Assembly: GCF_030264295.1 (NCBI RefSeq)
Contig: NZ_CP127173.1
Span: forward strand, 255,501 to 319,500
DNA: 64,000 nucleotides
Direction: 5' to 3'
Source of the DNA: Amycolatopsis nalaikhensis
GTDB taxonomy: Bacteria > Actinomycetota > Actinomycetes > Mycobacteriales > Pseudonocardiaceae
The notes under the pieces were generated by a model. It saw only the letters and a list, made by a program, of their open reading frames with translations, was not told the DNA's origin and did not search any database. Below, piece by piece: positions 33,527 through 42,744 of this stretch (the first letter of the stretch is position 1; each line of letters begins with the position of its first letter). The position numbers and the translations under genes are program-made.

Positions 33527-34258
33527 CTACTTCCGCAGCGCGCGGATGATCGCCACCAGGCCGATCACCGCCGCGATGGCCAGCGCCACCGGGGCCAGCC
33601 TCTTCGCCACCGACTGCCCCGCGTAGTCGAGCAGGTCGATCGCCTCGGTCTCCGGTGCCGCCGGGACGCTGCGCAACGGCGGGCGGTCCGCCGCGGGCTT
33701 CGGGTCCGTGTTGATCTCCGGCGTCGTCGGAGCCGTCTTGACCGGGGGCTCCTCCTTGGCCACCGGCTCGGCCGAAGCCGAAGCCGTGGCCTCCGGCTCG
33801 GCTTCGGGAGCGGCAGCCGGGCCCAGCTTGCCCGACAAGCACCCCGCGAACGTGTCCAGGATCTTGCCGCCCACCTCGCTGATCAACCCGCGGCCGAACT
33901 GGGCGGGCTTGCCCGTGATCGCCAGGTCGGTCGCCACCGCTCCGCGGGTTCCGCCCTCGGCCTCCGTCAGCGTCAACGTCACCGTCGCCGCCGCCGTGCC
34001 CGCTCCGCGGGAGTCCTTGCCCGATGCCTTGATCGTGACCTTGTGGGCGGCTTCGTCCTTTTCGAGGAACTCGCCGTTGCCCTTGTACAGCAACGAAATC
34101 GGTCCGAGCTTGACCTTCACCGTCCCGCTGAACTTGTCCCCCTCGACCTTGGTCAGCGTCGCGCCCGGCATGCACGGGGCGACGCGCTCGGGGTCGACTA
34201 CCGCCTGCCAGACCTCGCCGATCGGAGCCGGGACGGTGAATTCGTGGTCGAGCCGCAC
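33527..34258 (-). CDS. coxG: CoxG-like SRPBCC protein with C-terminal membrane anchor
   Basis: This is a 243-aa protein. Residues 1-145 are a CoxG/SRPBCC domain (FTVPAPIGEVWQAVVDPERVAPCMPGA; GRGLISEVGGKILDTFAG). A disordered Pro/Glu/Ala-rich linker follows (about 150-205), then one membrane helix (LAPVALAIAAVIGLVAII) before a basic end. CoxG is thought to help recruit Mo hydroxylases or their electron acceptor to the membrane. It is the last gene of the cox operon, 88 bp after coxM. Confidence 0.85.
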   Translation of the reverse strand: MRLDHEFTVPAPIGEVWQAVVDPERVAPCMPGATLTKVEGDKFSGTVKVKLGPISLLYKGNGEFLEKDEAAHKVTIKASGKDSRGAGTAAATVTLTLTEAEGGTRGAVATDLAITGKPAQFGRGLISEVGGKILDTFAGCLSGKLGPAAAPEAEPEATASASAEPVAKEEPPVKTAPTTPEINTDPKPAADRPPLRSVPAAPETEAIDLLDYAGQSVAKRLAPVALAIAAVIGLVAIIRALRK

Positions 34259-34346
34259 GGGCCGACCTCCTTTCTGCCAGACCTGGGTGTCCGGTGCCCA
34301 CCCTAGCCGCCGCCGGGGCGACGGCCAGGGTGGACGAACTCCGGAC

Positions 34347-35201
34347 TCAGGCCCCGGCCGCCGCCGCGATCGCGCGGCCCGTCAGGACACGGGCCAGGTG
34401 ACGGCGGTATTCGACGTCGGCGTTGCTGTCCACCGGCGGGTTCGTGCCCTCCGCCGCGTGCTCGGCCGCCGCGCGGATCGAGTCGGCCGAAGCCTGGACC
34501 CCGACCAGCGCCGATTCGACGCCCGTCGCGCGGACCGGGGTCGAGCCCATGTTGGTCAGCGCGACCCTGGCCTCCTCGATCACGCCCGCCTCGGTGCGGA
34601 CGGTGACCGCGACCGCGACCATCGACCACGCCTGGGCGACCCGGTTGAACTTCTCGTAGTGCGCCCGCCACCCCGTGTGCTTGGGGATGCGGACCTCGAC
34701 CAGCAGCTCGTCCGGGCCCAGCGCGGTGGTGAACAGGTCCTGGAAGAACTCCGCCGCCGGCACCGTCCGGCGTCCCGATGGCCCGGCGACCACCAGCGAC
34801 GCGTCCAGGGCCAGCACCGGCGCCAGCAGGTCCCCGGCCGGGTCGGCGTGCGCGATCGCGCCGCCGAACGTGCCGCGGTGGCGGATCTGCGGGTCGGCGA
34901 CCGTGTCCGTCGCCTCCTTGAGCAACGCGGCGTGCGAGGCGACCAGCGGGTCGCGCTGCACGTCGTAGTGCGTCGTCATCGCGCCGACGACCAGCTCGTC
35001 GCCGTCCTCGCGCACGCCGCGCAGCTCCGCGACGCGCCCGAGGTCGACCAGCGTCGTCGGCGCCGCGAGCCGCATCCGCAGCACCGGGAGCAGGCTCTGC
35101 CCGCCCGCGATGACCTTGGCGTCCTCGCCCGCCGACGCCAGTGCCTGCACCGCTTCGTCCACTGTGGACGGGCGGACGTACTCGAAGGGAGCCGGGATCA
35201 C
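34347..35201 (-). CDS. coxM: Mo hydroxylase FAD-binding medium subunit
   Basis: This is a 284-aa protein of the CO dehydrogenase flavoprotein type. The FAD-binding domain has VIAGGQSLLPVLRMRL and RHRGTFGGAIAHADPAGDL; the second is the TIGG-like flavin loop. The C-terminal domain of the family follows. It passes electrons from the Fe-S subunit to an acceptor. The start is GTG 35199-35201, overlapping the coxL stop as GTGA. Confidence 0.93.
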   Translation of the reverse strand: MIPAPFEYVRPSTVDEAVQALASAGEDAKVIAGGQSLLPVLRMRLAAPTTLVDLGRVAELRGVREDGDELVVGAMTTHYDVQRDPLVASHAALLKEATDTVADPQIRHRGTFGGAIAHADPAGDLLAPVLALDASLVVAGPSGRRTVPAAEFFQDLFTTALGPDELLVEVRIPKHTGWRAHYEKFNRVAQAWSMVAVAVTVRTEAGVIEEARVALTNMGSTPVRATGVESALVGVQASADSIRAAAEHAAEGTNPPVDSNADVEYRRHLARVLTGRAIAAAAGA

Positions 35202-37639
35202 TGCGCACCTCCGGTGGCGTCGATCGAACCGAGCCCACCGCCGGCTTCTTCGCGGCCGGGGCCGCCCGCGTCGGTGGTGCCGTGCTGGATGGCGTGCCAC
35301 ACCCGCATCGGGGTCAACGGCATCTCGATGTCGTTGACGCCGAAGTGGCGCACCGCGTCGATCACCGCGTTGACCACCGCCGGGGTGGACGCGATGGTGC
35401 CCGCCTCGCCGACGCCCTTGGCGCCGAGCGGGTTGGTCGTCGACGGCGTTTCCGTGCGGTCGGTGGTGAACGACGGCAGGTCGGCCGCCGACGGCAGCAG
35501 GTAGTCGGCGAACGTGCCCGTGGTGAGCGTGCCGCTGTCGTCGTGCTCGGTGCCTTCGAACAGCGCCTGGGCGATGCCCTGGGCGAGCCCGCCGTGCACC
35601 TGGCCCTCGACGATCAGCGGGTTCACCGCGACGCCGACGTCGTCGACGCAGACGTAGGAACGCAGCTTGATCCGGCCCGTCTCGGTGTCCACCTCGGCGG
35701 CGCACAGGTGCGTGCCGTGCGGGAACGAGAAGTTCTCCGGGTCGAACGTGGCGTCCGAGTCGAGCGACGGCTCGACCCCGTCGGGCAGGTTGTGCGCCGC
35801 GAACACCGCGAGCGCGATGTCGCCCATGGTCGTGGACGTGTCGGTGCCCTTGACGGTGAACTTGCCGCCGGCGAACTCGAGGTCGTCCTCGGCGCATTCG
35901 AGCAGGTGCGCCGCGATCGGCTTCGCCTTGGCGACGACCTTCTCGGCGGCCTTGATGACGGCGATGCCGCCGACCACCAGGGACCGCGACCCGTAGGTGT
36001 CCATGCCCTTGTGCGACGACTGGGTGTCGCCGTGCAGGATCTCGACGTCCTCGAACGCGACACCCAGCTGGTCGGCGACGATCTGGCTCCACGCCGTCTC
36101 GTGGCCCTGGCCGTGCGCGGACGCGCCGGTCGTGACCTCGACCTTGCCGGTGGGCAGCATCCGGATGGACGCGTACTCCCAGCCGCCGGCGCCGTAGTCG
36201 AGCGAGCCGAGCACCCGTGACGGCGCGAGCCCGCACATCTCGGTGAACGTCGAGATGCCGATGCCGAGCTGGACCTTGTCGCCCGACTCGCGGCGGCGCT
36301 TCTGTTCGGCACGCAGGCCGTCGTAGTCGAAGAGCTGCTTGGCCTTCTCGGTGGCGGCCTCGTAGTTGCCGGAGTCGTAGGTCAGCCCGCACACCGTGGT
36401 GAACGGGAACTCCTCGTGCTTGATCCAGTTCTTCTCGCGCAGCTCCATCGGGTCCATGCCGAGCTCGACGGCGAGCTCGTCCATCATGCGTTCGATCCCG
36501 AACGTCGCTTCCGGGCGGCCGGCGCCGCGGTAGGCGTCGGTCAGCGTCGTCGTCGTGTACACGTTGGTGCACGCGAAGTGGTACGCCGGGATCTTGTAGA
36601 TGGCGTTGAACATGAACGCGCCGAGGATCGGCACGCCCGGTCCGACGAGGCCGTTGTACGCGCCGAGGTTGGCGAGCAGCTCGACCTTGAGGCCGGTGAC
36701 CTTGCCGTCGCGGGTCGCGGAGATGGTCAGGTCCTGGATCTGGTCGCGGCCGTGGTGGGCGGCGAGCATGGTCTCCGACCGCGTCTCGTTCCACTTGACC
36801 GGCTTGCCGAGCTTCTGCGCGACCAGCAGCGACATCATCTCTTCGGGCAGGACGCCGATCTTGCCGCCGAAGCCGCCGCCGACGTCGGGGGCGATCACGC
36901 GCAGCTTGTGCTCGGGGATGCCGAGCGTCAGGGCCGACATCACGCGCAGGATGTGCGGGACCTGGGTGGCCGACCACATGGTGATCTGGGTGCCGGTGGG
37001 GTCGACGACGCAGGCGCGCGGCTCCATGAACGCCGGGACCAGCCGCTGCTGGCGGAAACGGCGCTTGAGGACGACCTCCGACGAGCTGATCGCCTCTTCG
37101 ACGTTGCCGCCGGTGCCGGCCTCCGCGGAGTCGAACTTCCAGACCGCGCTCGTGTTGGTGCCCAGCTCCTCGTGGACGAGCGGGGCGCCGTCGGCGATGG
37201 CGGCTTCCATGTCGAGGACGACCGGCAGCTCGTCGTACTCGACGTCGATCTCCTCGAGCGCGTCGTGCGCCTCGGCGGCCGACCGGGCGACGACGACCGC
37301 GACGCCTTCACCGGCGAAGTTGACCTGGTCGGAGGCGAGCACCGGGCGGCGCGGCGCCTTCATGTCCGGCGTGATCGGCCACGCGCAGGGCATGCCGATC
37401 GCGCCGTCCGGGTCGAGGTCCTTGCCGGTGTAGACGGCGATGACGCCGGGCGCGCTCTTCGCCGCCGACGTGTCGATGGAGACGATCTTGGCGTGCGCGA
37501 ACGGGCTGCGCAGGACGGCCATGTGCAGCAGGCCGGGCAGCGTGATGTTGTCGGTCCAGCGGGTGCGGCCGGTGATCAGCCGCTCGTCCTCCTTGCGGCG
37601 GCGGGACTTGCCGACCTCCGGCTCGAGCGTCGCGGTCAT
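35198..37639 (-). CDS. coxL: Mo hydroxylase large subunit, form II CoxL-like
   Basis: This is an 813-aa xanthine oxidase-family large subunit. It has the molybdopterin contacts GGGFGGKI and QGHETAWSQI and the terminal Glu motif KGVGEAGTI. The active-site loop reads AYRGAGR (TDAYRGAGRPEA). True CO dehydrogenases (form I) have the Cu-binding Cys loop AYxCSFR, so this is a form II protein. Its substrate is unproven and CO oxidation should not be assumed. The ATG shares one base with the coxS stop. Accessory genes XdhC, CoxE, MoxR and MocA lie upstream on the same strand. Confidence 0.92.
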   Translation of the reverse strand: MTATLEPEVGKSRRRKEDERLITGRTRWTDNITLPGLLHMAVLRSPFAHAKIVSIDTSAAKSAPGVIAVYTGKDLDPDGAIGMPCAWPITPDMKAPRRPVLASDQVNFAGEGVAVVVARSAAEAHDALEEIDVEYDELPVVLDMEAAIADGAPLVHEELGTNTSAVWKFDSAEAGTGGNVEEAISSSEVVLKRRFRQQRLVPAFMEPRACVVDPTGTQITMWSATQVPHILRVMSALTLGIPEHKLRVIAPDVGGGFGGKIGVLPEEMMSLLVAQKLGKPVKWNETRSETMLAAHHGRDQIQDLTISATRDGKVTGLKVELLANLGAYNGLVGPGVPILGAFMFNAIYKIPAYHFACTNVYTTTTLTDAYRGAGRPEATFGIERMMDELAVELGMDPMELREKNWIKHEEFPFTTVCGLTYDSGNYEAATEKAKQLFDYDGLRAEQKRRRESGDKVQLGIGISTFTEMCGLAPSRVLGSLDYGAGGWEYASIRMLPTGKVEVTTGASAHGQGHETAWSQIVADQLGVAFEDVEILHGDTQSSHKGMDTYGSRSLVVGGIAVIKAAEKVVAKAKPIAAHLLECAEDDLEFAGGKFTVKGTDTSTTMGDIALAVFAAHNLPDGVEPSLDSDATFDPENFSFPHGTHLCAAEVDTETGRIKLRSYVCVDDVGVAVNPLIVEGQVHGGLAQGIAQALFEGTEHDDSGTLTTGTFADYLLPSAADLPSFTTDRTETPSTTNPLGAKGVGEAGTIASTPAVVNAVIDAVRHFGVNDIEMPLTPMRVWHAIQHGTTDAGGPGREEAGGGLGSIDATGGAQ

Positions 37640-38163
37640 CAGTCACCACCCACGCCGACGTGCTTGTTCTCGGCGATGCGCTCGGCTTCGGGCCCGGCGC
37701 CGGGACTCATGTTCTTGGCGGCGTCGCGGACCGCGCGGACGATGTTCTGGTAGCCGGTGCAGCGGCAGAGGTTGCCTTCGAGCCCTTCGCGGACGGCTTT
37801 TTCGTCCGGGTCCGGGTTGTCGGCCAGCAGGTCGATCGACTGCATGATCATGCCGGGGGTGCAGAACCCGCACTGCAGCGCGTGGTTGTCGTTGAAGGCT
37901 TTCTGCACGGGGTGCAGGTTGCCGTCGCGGGCGAGACCTTCGATCGTGGTGACCTCGCAGCCGTCGGCCTGCACGGCCAGCACGGAGCAGGACTTCACGC
38001 TGTGCCCGTCCAGGTGGACGGTGCAGGCGCCGCAGTTGCTGGTGTCGCAGCCGACGACGGTGCCGACCTTCCCGAGTTTTTCTCGCAGGTGGTGCACGAG
38101 CAGGGTGCGGGGCTCGACTTCGTCGGTGTACTTCGTCCCGTCGACGGTGACGGTGATGCGCAT
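37639..38163 (-). CDS. coxS: Mo hydroxylase Fe-S small subunit
   Basis: This is a 174-aa protein with two [2Fe-2S] clusters. The plant-type ferredoxin cluster uses [16 protein letters not shown] plus a later Cys in VKSCSVLAV. The second uses CGFCTPGM and CRCTGYQNI. The C-terminal tail is about 15 residues longer than the usual end. It hands electrons from the Mo centre to the flavin. GGAGG precedes the ATG. It is the first gene of the S-L-M-G operon. Confidence 0.95.
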   Translation of the reverse strand: MRITVTVDGTKYTDEVEPRTLLVHHLREKLGKVGTVVGCDTSNCGACTVHLDGHSVKSCSVLAVQADGCEVTTIEGLARDGNLHPVQKAFNDNHALQCGFCTPGMIMQSIDLLADNPDPDEKAVREGLEGNLCRCTGYQNIVRAVRDAAKNMSPGAGPEAERIAENKHVGVGGD

Positions 38164-38401
38164 CAGGCCTCCAAAAAAGCGGATGCCCGCCGGGGGTGGG
38201 GCAGCGGCGAGCCGGTTCGGGAACGGCCAGGCCCGACCGTGATCGGGCTCACAGACCCGAGCGTGCTACGCGACCTTCGCGCGGACAAGTCCTAATGTCA
38301 CACGTTCAACTACTTGTTCCGCGGATACGGGGAAAACCGCTGAGAAGACCCGAACTTGCGGATATCCGGATGGGTGAACTTTTGTGGGCCACCCGGAGTA
38401 G
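38164..38401 (-). promoter_or_regulatory. Intergenic region ahead of coxS
   Basis: No gene is seen in these 238 bp between XdhC and coxS, which must hold the cox promoter if the two are not one transcript. The perfect palindrome CGGATATCCG is at 38359-38368. The coxS ribosome site is a GGAGG close to 38168. I could not place -10/-35 boxes with confidence. Confidence 0.35.
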
Positions 38402-39514
38402 TCAGCCGTGGATCCGCCCCGACAACTCGGCGAGCCGTTTCCCGCCACCACCCCACCGCAGAGCGATGATCTCCGCCGCGATGGACACCGCCGTCTCCTC
38501 CGGGGTCCGGGCCCCCAGGTCGAGCCCGATCGGCGAGGACAACCGCTCCAGCTCAGCCTCGGTGATCCCGGCTTCACGCAGCCGCGCGAACCGGTCGTCG
38601 TGCGTCTTGCGGGAGCCCATCGCGCCGACGTAACCGACGTCCAGGCGCAGCGCGACCTCCAGCAGCGGCACGTCGAACTTCGGGTCGTGGGTCAGCACCG
38701 CGATCGCCGTGCGCTGGTCGATGCGGCCCGCGTCGGCTTCCGCCTTCAGGTAGCGGTGCGGCCAGTCGACGACGACCTCGTGCGCGTCCGGGAAGCGGCT
38801 GGTCGTCGCGAACACCGGGCGCGCGTCGCAGACCGTCACCTGGTAGCCGAGGTAGGCGCCCATGCGCGCCATCGCCGCGGCGAAGTCGATCGCGCCGAAC
38901 ACGAGCAGCCGGGGCGGCGGCTCGAAGGAGTTGACGAACACCGCCATCCCCTCGCCGCGGCGCTGCCCGTCCGGGCCGTAGTGCAGCGTGCCGGTGCGGC
39001 CGCTGGCCAGCAGGCCGCGCGCGTCGTCGGCCACCGCGTCGTCCATCCGGGACGAGCCGAGCGAGCCCGCGGTCCGGTCCGGCCACACGATCATGTGCTC
39101 GCCGACCAGGCCTTCGCGCTCGTGCTCGATGATCGTCACGACCGCGACCGGCTCGCCGCCGCGCACCGACGCCACGACGTCGCCCAGCTCCGGCATCGAC
39201 CGCCGGTCGACGTGCTCGACGTAGATGTCGATGATCCCGCCGCAGGTCAGGCCGACGGCGAAGGCGTCGTCGTCGGAGACGCCGTAGCGCTGCAGCACCG
39301 GCTTGCGCTCCGCGACGACCTCCTGCGCCAGCTCGTAGACCGCGCCTTCGACGCAGCCGCCGGACACGCTGCCGGCGACGGTGCCGTCCGGCGCCACGAC
39401 CATCGCGGCGCCCGGCGCGCGCGGCGCCGAGGAGAACGTGGCGACCACGGTGCCGAGTCCGACCGTCTCACCCGCCGACCAGCGGCGGAACACGTCGTCC
39501 AGTACGTCACGCAT
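38402..39514 (-). CDS. XdhC/CoxI family Mo cofactor insertion protein
   Basis: This is a 370-aa protein with the XdhC N-terminal domain (LGTVVATFSSAPRAPGAAMVV; GSVSGGCVEGAVYELA; LTCGGIIDIYVE) and the C-terminal Rossmann-like domain (LLVFGAIDFAAAMARMGAYLGY; VGAMGSRKTHDDR; IGLDLGARTPEETAVSIAAEI). Such proteins insert the sulfurated Mo cofactor into xanthine-oxidase-type enzymes. The ATG at 39512-39514 lies inside the end of coxE, an eight-base overlap, so the two are coupled. It ends 238 bp ahead of coxS. Confidence 0.9.
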   Translation of the reverse strand: MRDVLDDVFRRWSAGETVGLGTVVATFSSAPRAPGAAMVVAPDGTVAGSVSGGCVEGAVYELAQEVVAERKPVLQRYGVSDDDAFAVGLTCGGIIDIYVEHVDRRSMPELGDVVASVRGGEPVAVVTIIEHEREGLVGEHMIVWPDRTAGSLGSSRMDDAVADDARGLLASGRTGTLHYGPDGQRRGEGMAVFVNSFEPPPRLLVFGAIDFAAAMARMGAYLGYQVTVCDARPVFATTSRFPDAHEVVVDWPHRYLKAEADAGRIDQRTAIAVLTHDPKFDVPLLEVALRLDVGYVGAMGSRKTHDDRFARLREAGITEAELERLSSPIGLDLGARTPEETAVSIAAEIIALRWGGGGKRLAELSGRIHG

Positions 39515-40628
39515 CGGCAATCTCCCCGAGGAGTCGTTCCAAAGTGGCCAGGGTGTGCCCGGCCAGCAGCCGGTCGATGTGGGGCAGCGCGGCCACGATG
39601 CCCGACTGGACCGGAGCGTACCCCGCACGGCCGGCATGCGGATTCACCCAGAATACGGCGTGCGCGAGCCGGCGCAGGCGGGCGAGCTGCTCGCCGAGCA
39701 GGCTGGTGTCGCCGCGCTCCCAGCCGTCGGAGAACACGGTGACCACGGCGCGGCGCGCGATCCCGCGCTGTCCCCAGCGGTCGAGGAACGCCTGGAGCGT
39801 TTCGCCGAGCCGGGTGCCGCCGGCGAAGTCCGGCACCGCCGAGCCCGCGGCGAGCATCGCGCGTTCCGGGTCGCGCTGGCGCAGCTGGCGCGAAACCCGC
39901 GTCAGCCGCGTGCCGAGCGTGAACACCTCGACGGCCTGCGGCGCGGCCCGCGTCAGGACGTGCGCGAACCGCAGCAGGGCGTCGGCGTACGGGCTCATCG
40001 AGCCGGAGACGTCGATCAGCAGCACCACCCGGCGCGGGCGCGAACCGCGGCGGACGTGCGCGAGCCGCACCGGTTCGCCGCCGCTGGCGAGCATCGCGCG
40101 CAGCGTGCGCGACGGGTCGAGCCGGCCGCGCCGCGACGGCGTCTTCCGGGCCGCGGGCCGCTTCGGCGGCGCCGGGCGGAGGGTGGCGAGCAGCTCGCGG
40201 AGGTGCTCGCGTTCGGCCGTGGTCAGCCCGGCGAGATCGCGGTGGCGCAGCACTTCCTGGTCGCTCGCGGCGACCTTGAGCTCGTCCGCGCCGTCAGTCC
40301 CCTCGCCGGTGCCGCCGTCGGTCTCGGCGAGCGGGGCGATGCGAGCCTTCTTGGGCGCGGCGGCCTTGGCGCGCTGCGGCGCCGGGGCCTCGATCGAAAA
40401 CCACTGGCTGAACGCCTCCTCGTAGCACGGGAGGTCGTCGGGGCTCGAGCACAGCGTGACGCGGCCCGCCCAGTACAGCTGGGTGGGCTCGGCGACGTCG
40501 ATCTCGGCGACGGCCGCCAGGTACGCCTGCACGCGGTGCGCGTCGCAGGCGACACCGGCTTCGCGCAGCGCGGCGGCGAAGCCCGCGTAGCCGGCTACCG
40601 GATCGGAGACCGTGGTCATGGGTTCCAT
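39507..40628 (-). CDS. coxE: CoxE-like VWA domain protein
   Basis: This is a 373-aa protein with a central basic, low-complexity segment and a C-terminal von Willebrand A domain. The MIDAS motif is LLIDVSGSMSPYADALLRF, with the later TRLGETLQAFL and VFSDGWERGD. CoxE works with a MoxR/CoxD AAA+ ATPase to mature the Mo hydroxylase active site. The matching MoxR gene is 2.1 kb upstream, beyond a tRNA and a glycosyltransferase gene. Its 3' end overlaps the XdhC start by eight bases. Confidence 0.9.
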   Translation of the reverse strand: MEPMTTVSDPVAGYAGFAAALREAGVACDAHRVQAYLAAVAEIDVAEPTQLYWAGRVTLCSSPDDLPCYEEAFSQWFSIEAPAPQRAKAAAPKKARIAPLAETDGGTGEGTDGADELKVAASDQEVLRHRDLAGLTTAEREHLRELLATLRPAPPKRPAARKTPSRRGRLDPSRTLRAMLASGGEPVRLAHVRRGSRPRRVVLLIDVSGSMSPYADALLRFAHVLTRAAPQAVEVFTLGTRLTRVSRQLRQRDPERAMLAAGSAVPDFAGGTRLGETLQAFLDRWGQRGIARRAVVTVFSDGWERGDTSLLGEQLARLRRLAHAVFWVNPHAGRAGYAPVQSGIVAALPHIDRLLAGHTLATLERLLGEIADA

Positions 40629-40642
40629 TGTGCGCTTGTCGG

Positions 40643-40716
40643 CGTCCCGGCGAGGATTCGAACCTCGGACCTCGGCATTCGTAGTGCCGCGCTCTGTCCA
40701 GCTGAGCTACCGGGAC
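40643..40716 (-). tRNA. tRNA-Arg (anticodon ACG)
   Basis: On the minus strand a full cloverleaf can be folded: acceptor GTCCCGG/CCGGGAC, D-stem GCTC/GAGC, anticodon stem CGGCA/TGCCG around loop CTACGAA, and T-stem CGAGG/CCTCG with TTCGAAT. The discriminator is G and the CCA end is not encoded. It sits 15 bp upstream of the coxE start. Confidence 0.97.
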
Positions 40717-40835
40717 AAGGCGGCCTGCGCACGCGCCCCTCCCCGGGCACGGCGCAGACCGCGCTCTTCGCCGCGGCCGACCCAAGGTAGCGGCGGGTGG
40801 GCGCGAAGAGCTTTCAGGAAGAATGTTCAGCGAAC

Positions 40836-40853
40836 GGCACGGGAGATCGTGCC
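40836..40853 (-). terminator. Hairpin downstream of the GT-C gene
   Basis: GGCACG (40836-40841) pairs with CGTGCC (40848-40853) around a six-base loop, about 110 bp past the stop at 40963. The 246-bp gap 40717-40962 shows no gene; it should also hold the tRNA promoter. Confidence 0.35.
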
Positions 40854-40962
40854 GCATCGGTATTGCCGGTTTTCGGTCACGATCTCCTCCTCTCGGGGTG
40901 ATTGCCTGCTGTGCTGGGAAAAGGATGCCGCACGGCCGAAGCCGGGGCAACGCAATTAACGG

Positions 40963-42708
40963 TCAGGCGGCCTTGATTCCCGGTTGGATCGGCGCGCAGC
41001 CGCGCAAACCCGCCGTCTTGTTCAGCTCCAGGACCGGCGGCAGCGTTTTTTGCGCGTACGCCTGGAGTTCCGCGAGTTTCGCGGGGTCGACGAGGTCGCG
41101 GCGGACGTGGTAGCTGACCCAGTTGCGCGAGTCGACGGTCAGGTTCCCGGTCGGCTGGTTTACGAAGATCGTCGCGTAGTCCCGGTCGAACCGCGGGTCC
41201 TTGTCGAACCGCAGCGTCGTGATCCACGACCCGATGAACGTGATCAGTTCCGGTTTGGCCTGTGTGAACACGTAGTCGCGCAAGCCCTTCAGGTCGGCGC
41301 GGTGCAGGTAGTCGGCGATCGGCTTGTCACCGAGCCCGGCCAGGTCGAGCACCCGGATCCGGCTGCCCAGCGACGTCCCGCCGAGGTCGATGAGGCCGAC
41401 CTGCGCGGAATCGGGCAGCCGGAGGAGGTCCGCGAAGCCGTTGACGGCCTGGGCGTCGCGCTCGGCGACGAGGCACATGGCGGTCTTCGTGTTGGCGCGG
41501 TAGTCCGTGCCCTGCGCGTACAGCCCGTTCACCGAGCTGACCAGCCCGACCACCAGCAGGCACGCCAGCACGACCCGGCCGCGCACCCGGACGGCCGACA
41601 GCGCTTCGACGACGACGATCGCGCCGCCGAAGGCGCCGAGCGTCCACACCGGCGTCGCGAACCGCAGCTGCCCCATCCAGTCGTACTCGAGCACGATGAA
41701 CGCGACCACGGCCAGCCCGAACGGCACCAGCAGCGCGATCAGGCCGGTCCGCAGCCGCGACGGCCGGACCAGCAGCACGACCAGGCACGCGACGGCGACC
41801 GCGACCACCAGCCAGCCCGCGTAATCGACGATCTGGCCGGGCGCGGCGAGGTCGTCGAGGGTCGGCGGCTCCTGCCCCTTCGCGACGGCGGTGTTGGGCA
41901 CCAGCCTGCCGAACTCGAACCAGCGGAAAACAACGTACGCGCCGAACGGCACGGCGAAGGCCACCACCGACGTGACGGCGGTGCGGACGCTGCGGCCGAG
42001 CACGTCCCGCTTCAGGAAGACGGCGACGGTGATCGCGTACGCACCGGCGTAGATGACGCCGTCGGGCCGGGTCAGCGCGGCGGCCGCGGCGATCAACCCG
42101 GTTCCGGCGGCGACCCGGTGCGCCAGCAGCCTGCCGCTTTGCACGGCACGCAGGAGGAGCACGGCGAGCGCGGCGACGGTCAGCGCGTAGAACGAGTTCT
42201 CCAGCCCGGAGAAGCACCAGATCACGAACGACGGGATCGCGGCGAGCGAGGCCCCGGCGACGAACGTGACGAGTGCGGGGCGGCGGCTGAGCGTCTTCGC
42301 GCCGAAGTAGAACAGGACCAGGATGCCGAGGCAGCAGGCGAGGGCGAGCGCCTTCGGGAAGAGGACCTGGTCGTTGACGCCGAAAAGGGTGCCGTGGTCG
42401 AAGAGGCCGACGAGCTTGCCGAGCGCGAGCAGGACCATCCAGGTCGGGTTGGAGTATCCCTCGACCGGGGCGGCGCCGGGCTGCAGGACCAGGCCGTGGC
42501 CGTCGGCGAGGTCGCGCGAATAGGCGAAGGTGATGGCGGCGTCGTCGATCAGCCAGTGGCCGTAGAACGACGCGTGGACGGCGATGATCGCGGTGCCACC
42601 GAGGACCGCGGCCACGGCGGCGAGCTTGCCGGGGCGCCGCCGGGCCGCGGGCGGGTCGGGGCTGTCCGGGGACAACGCTGGTCTCGTTCCGGTCGTCGCC
42701 ACGCTCAT
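40963..42708 (-). CDS. Polytopic GT-C glycosyltransferase-like membrane protein
   Basis: This is a 581-aa protein with about ten membrane helices and a C-terminal extracytoplasmic domain of about 170 residues. The first loop contains the acidic motif of GT-C enzymes, DDAAITFAYSRDLADGHGLV, followed by PVEGYSNPTWMVLLAL. That combination resembles the AftB-type polyprenyl-phosphate arabinosyltransferases of mycolic-acid bacteria. It may add a sugar to a wall polymer; the donor and acceptor are unknown. It lies between MoxR and the tRNA gene, unrelated in function to the Cox genes around it. Confidence 0.75.
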   Translation of the reverse strand: MSVATTGTRPALSPDSPDPPAARRRPGKLAAVAAVLGGTAIIAVHASFYGHWLIDDAAITFAYSRDLADGHGLVLQPGAAPVEGYSNPTWMVLLALGKLVGLFDHGTLFGVNDQVLFPKALALACCLGILVLFYFGAKTLSRRPALVTFVAGASLAAIPSFVIWCFSGLENSFYALTVAALAVLLLRAVQSGRLLAHRVAAGTGLIAAAAALTRPDGVIYAGAYAITVAVFLKRDVLGRSVRTAVTSVVAFAVPFGAYVVFRWFEFGRLVPNTAVAKGQEPPTLDDLAAPGQIVDYAGWLVVAVAVACLVVLLVRPSRLRTGLIALLVPFGLAVVAFIVLEYDWMGQLRFATPVWTLGAFGGAIVVVEALSAVRVRGRVVLACLLVVGLVSSVNGLYAQGTDYRANTKTAMCLVAERDAQAVNGFADLLRLPDSAQVGLIDLGGTSLGSRIRVLDLAGLGDKPIADYLHRADLKGLRDYVFTQAKPELITFIGSWITTLRFDKDPRFDRDYATIFVNQPTGNLTVDSRNWVSYHVRRDLVDPAKLAELQAYAQKTLPPVLELNKTAGLRGCAPIQPGIKAA

Positions 42709-42744
42709 CCGCAGGCTCCCCGCCTCGTCGCCCCGGAACCGGCG

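Noticed and set aside
35198..37639. Calling this a CO dehydrogenase
   Set aside because: The active loop AYRGAGR lacks the Cys that binds copper in form I CoxL, so only a form II assignment is supported.
40643..40716. Integrated element at tRNA-Arg
   Set aside because: No integrase, phage gene or repeated tRNA 3' end was found within the window, so only a possible rearrangement is noted.
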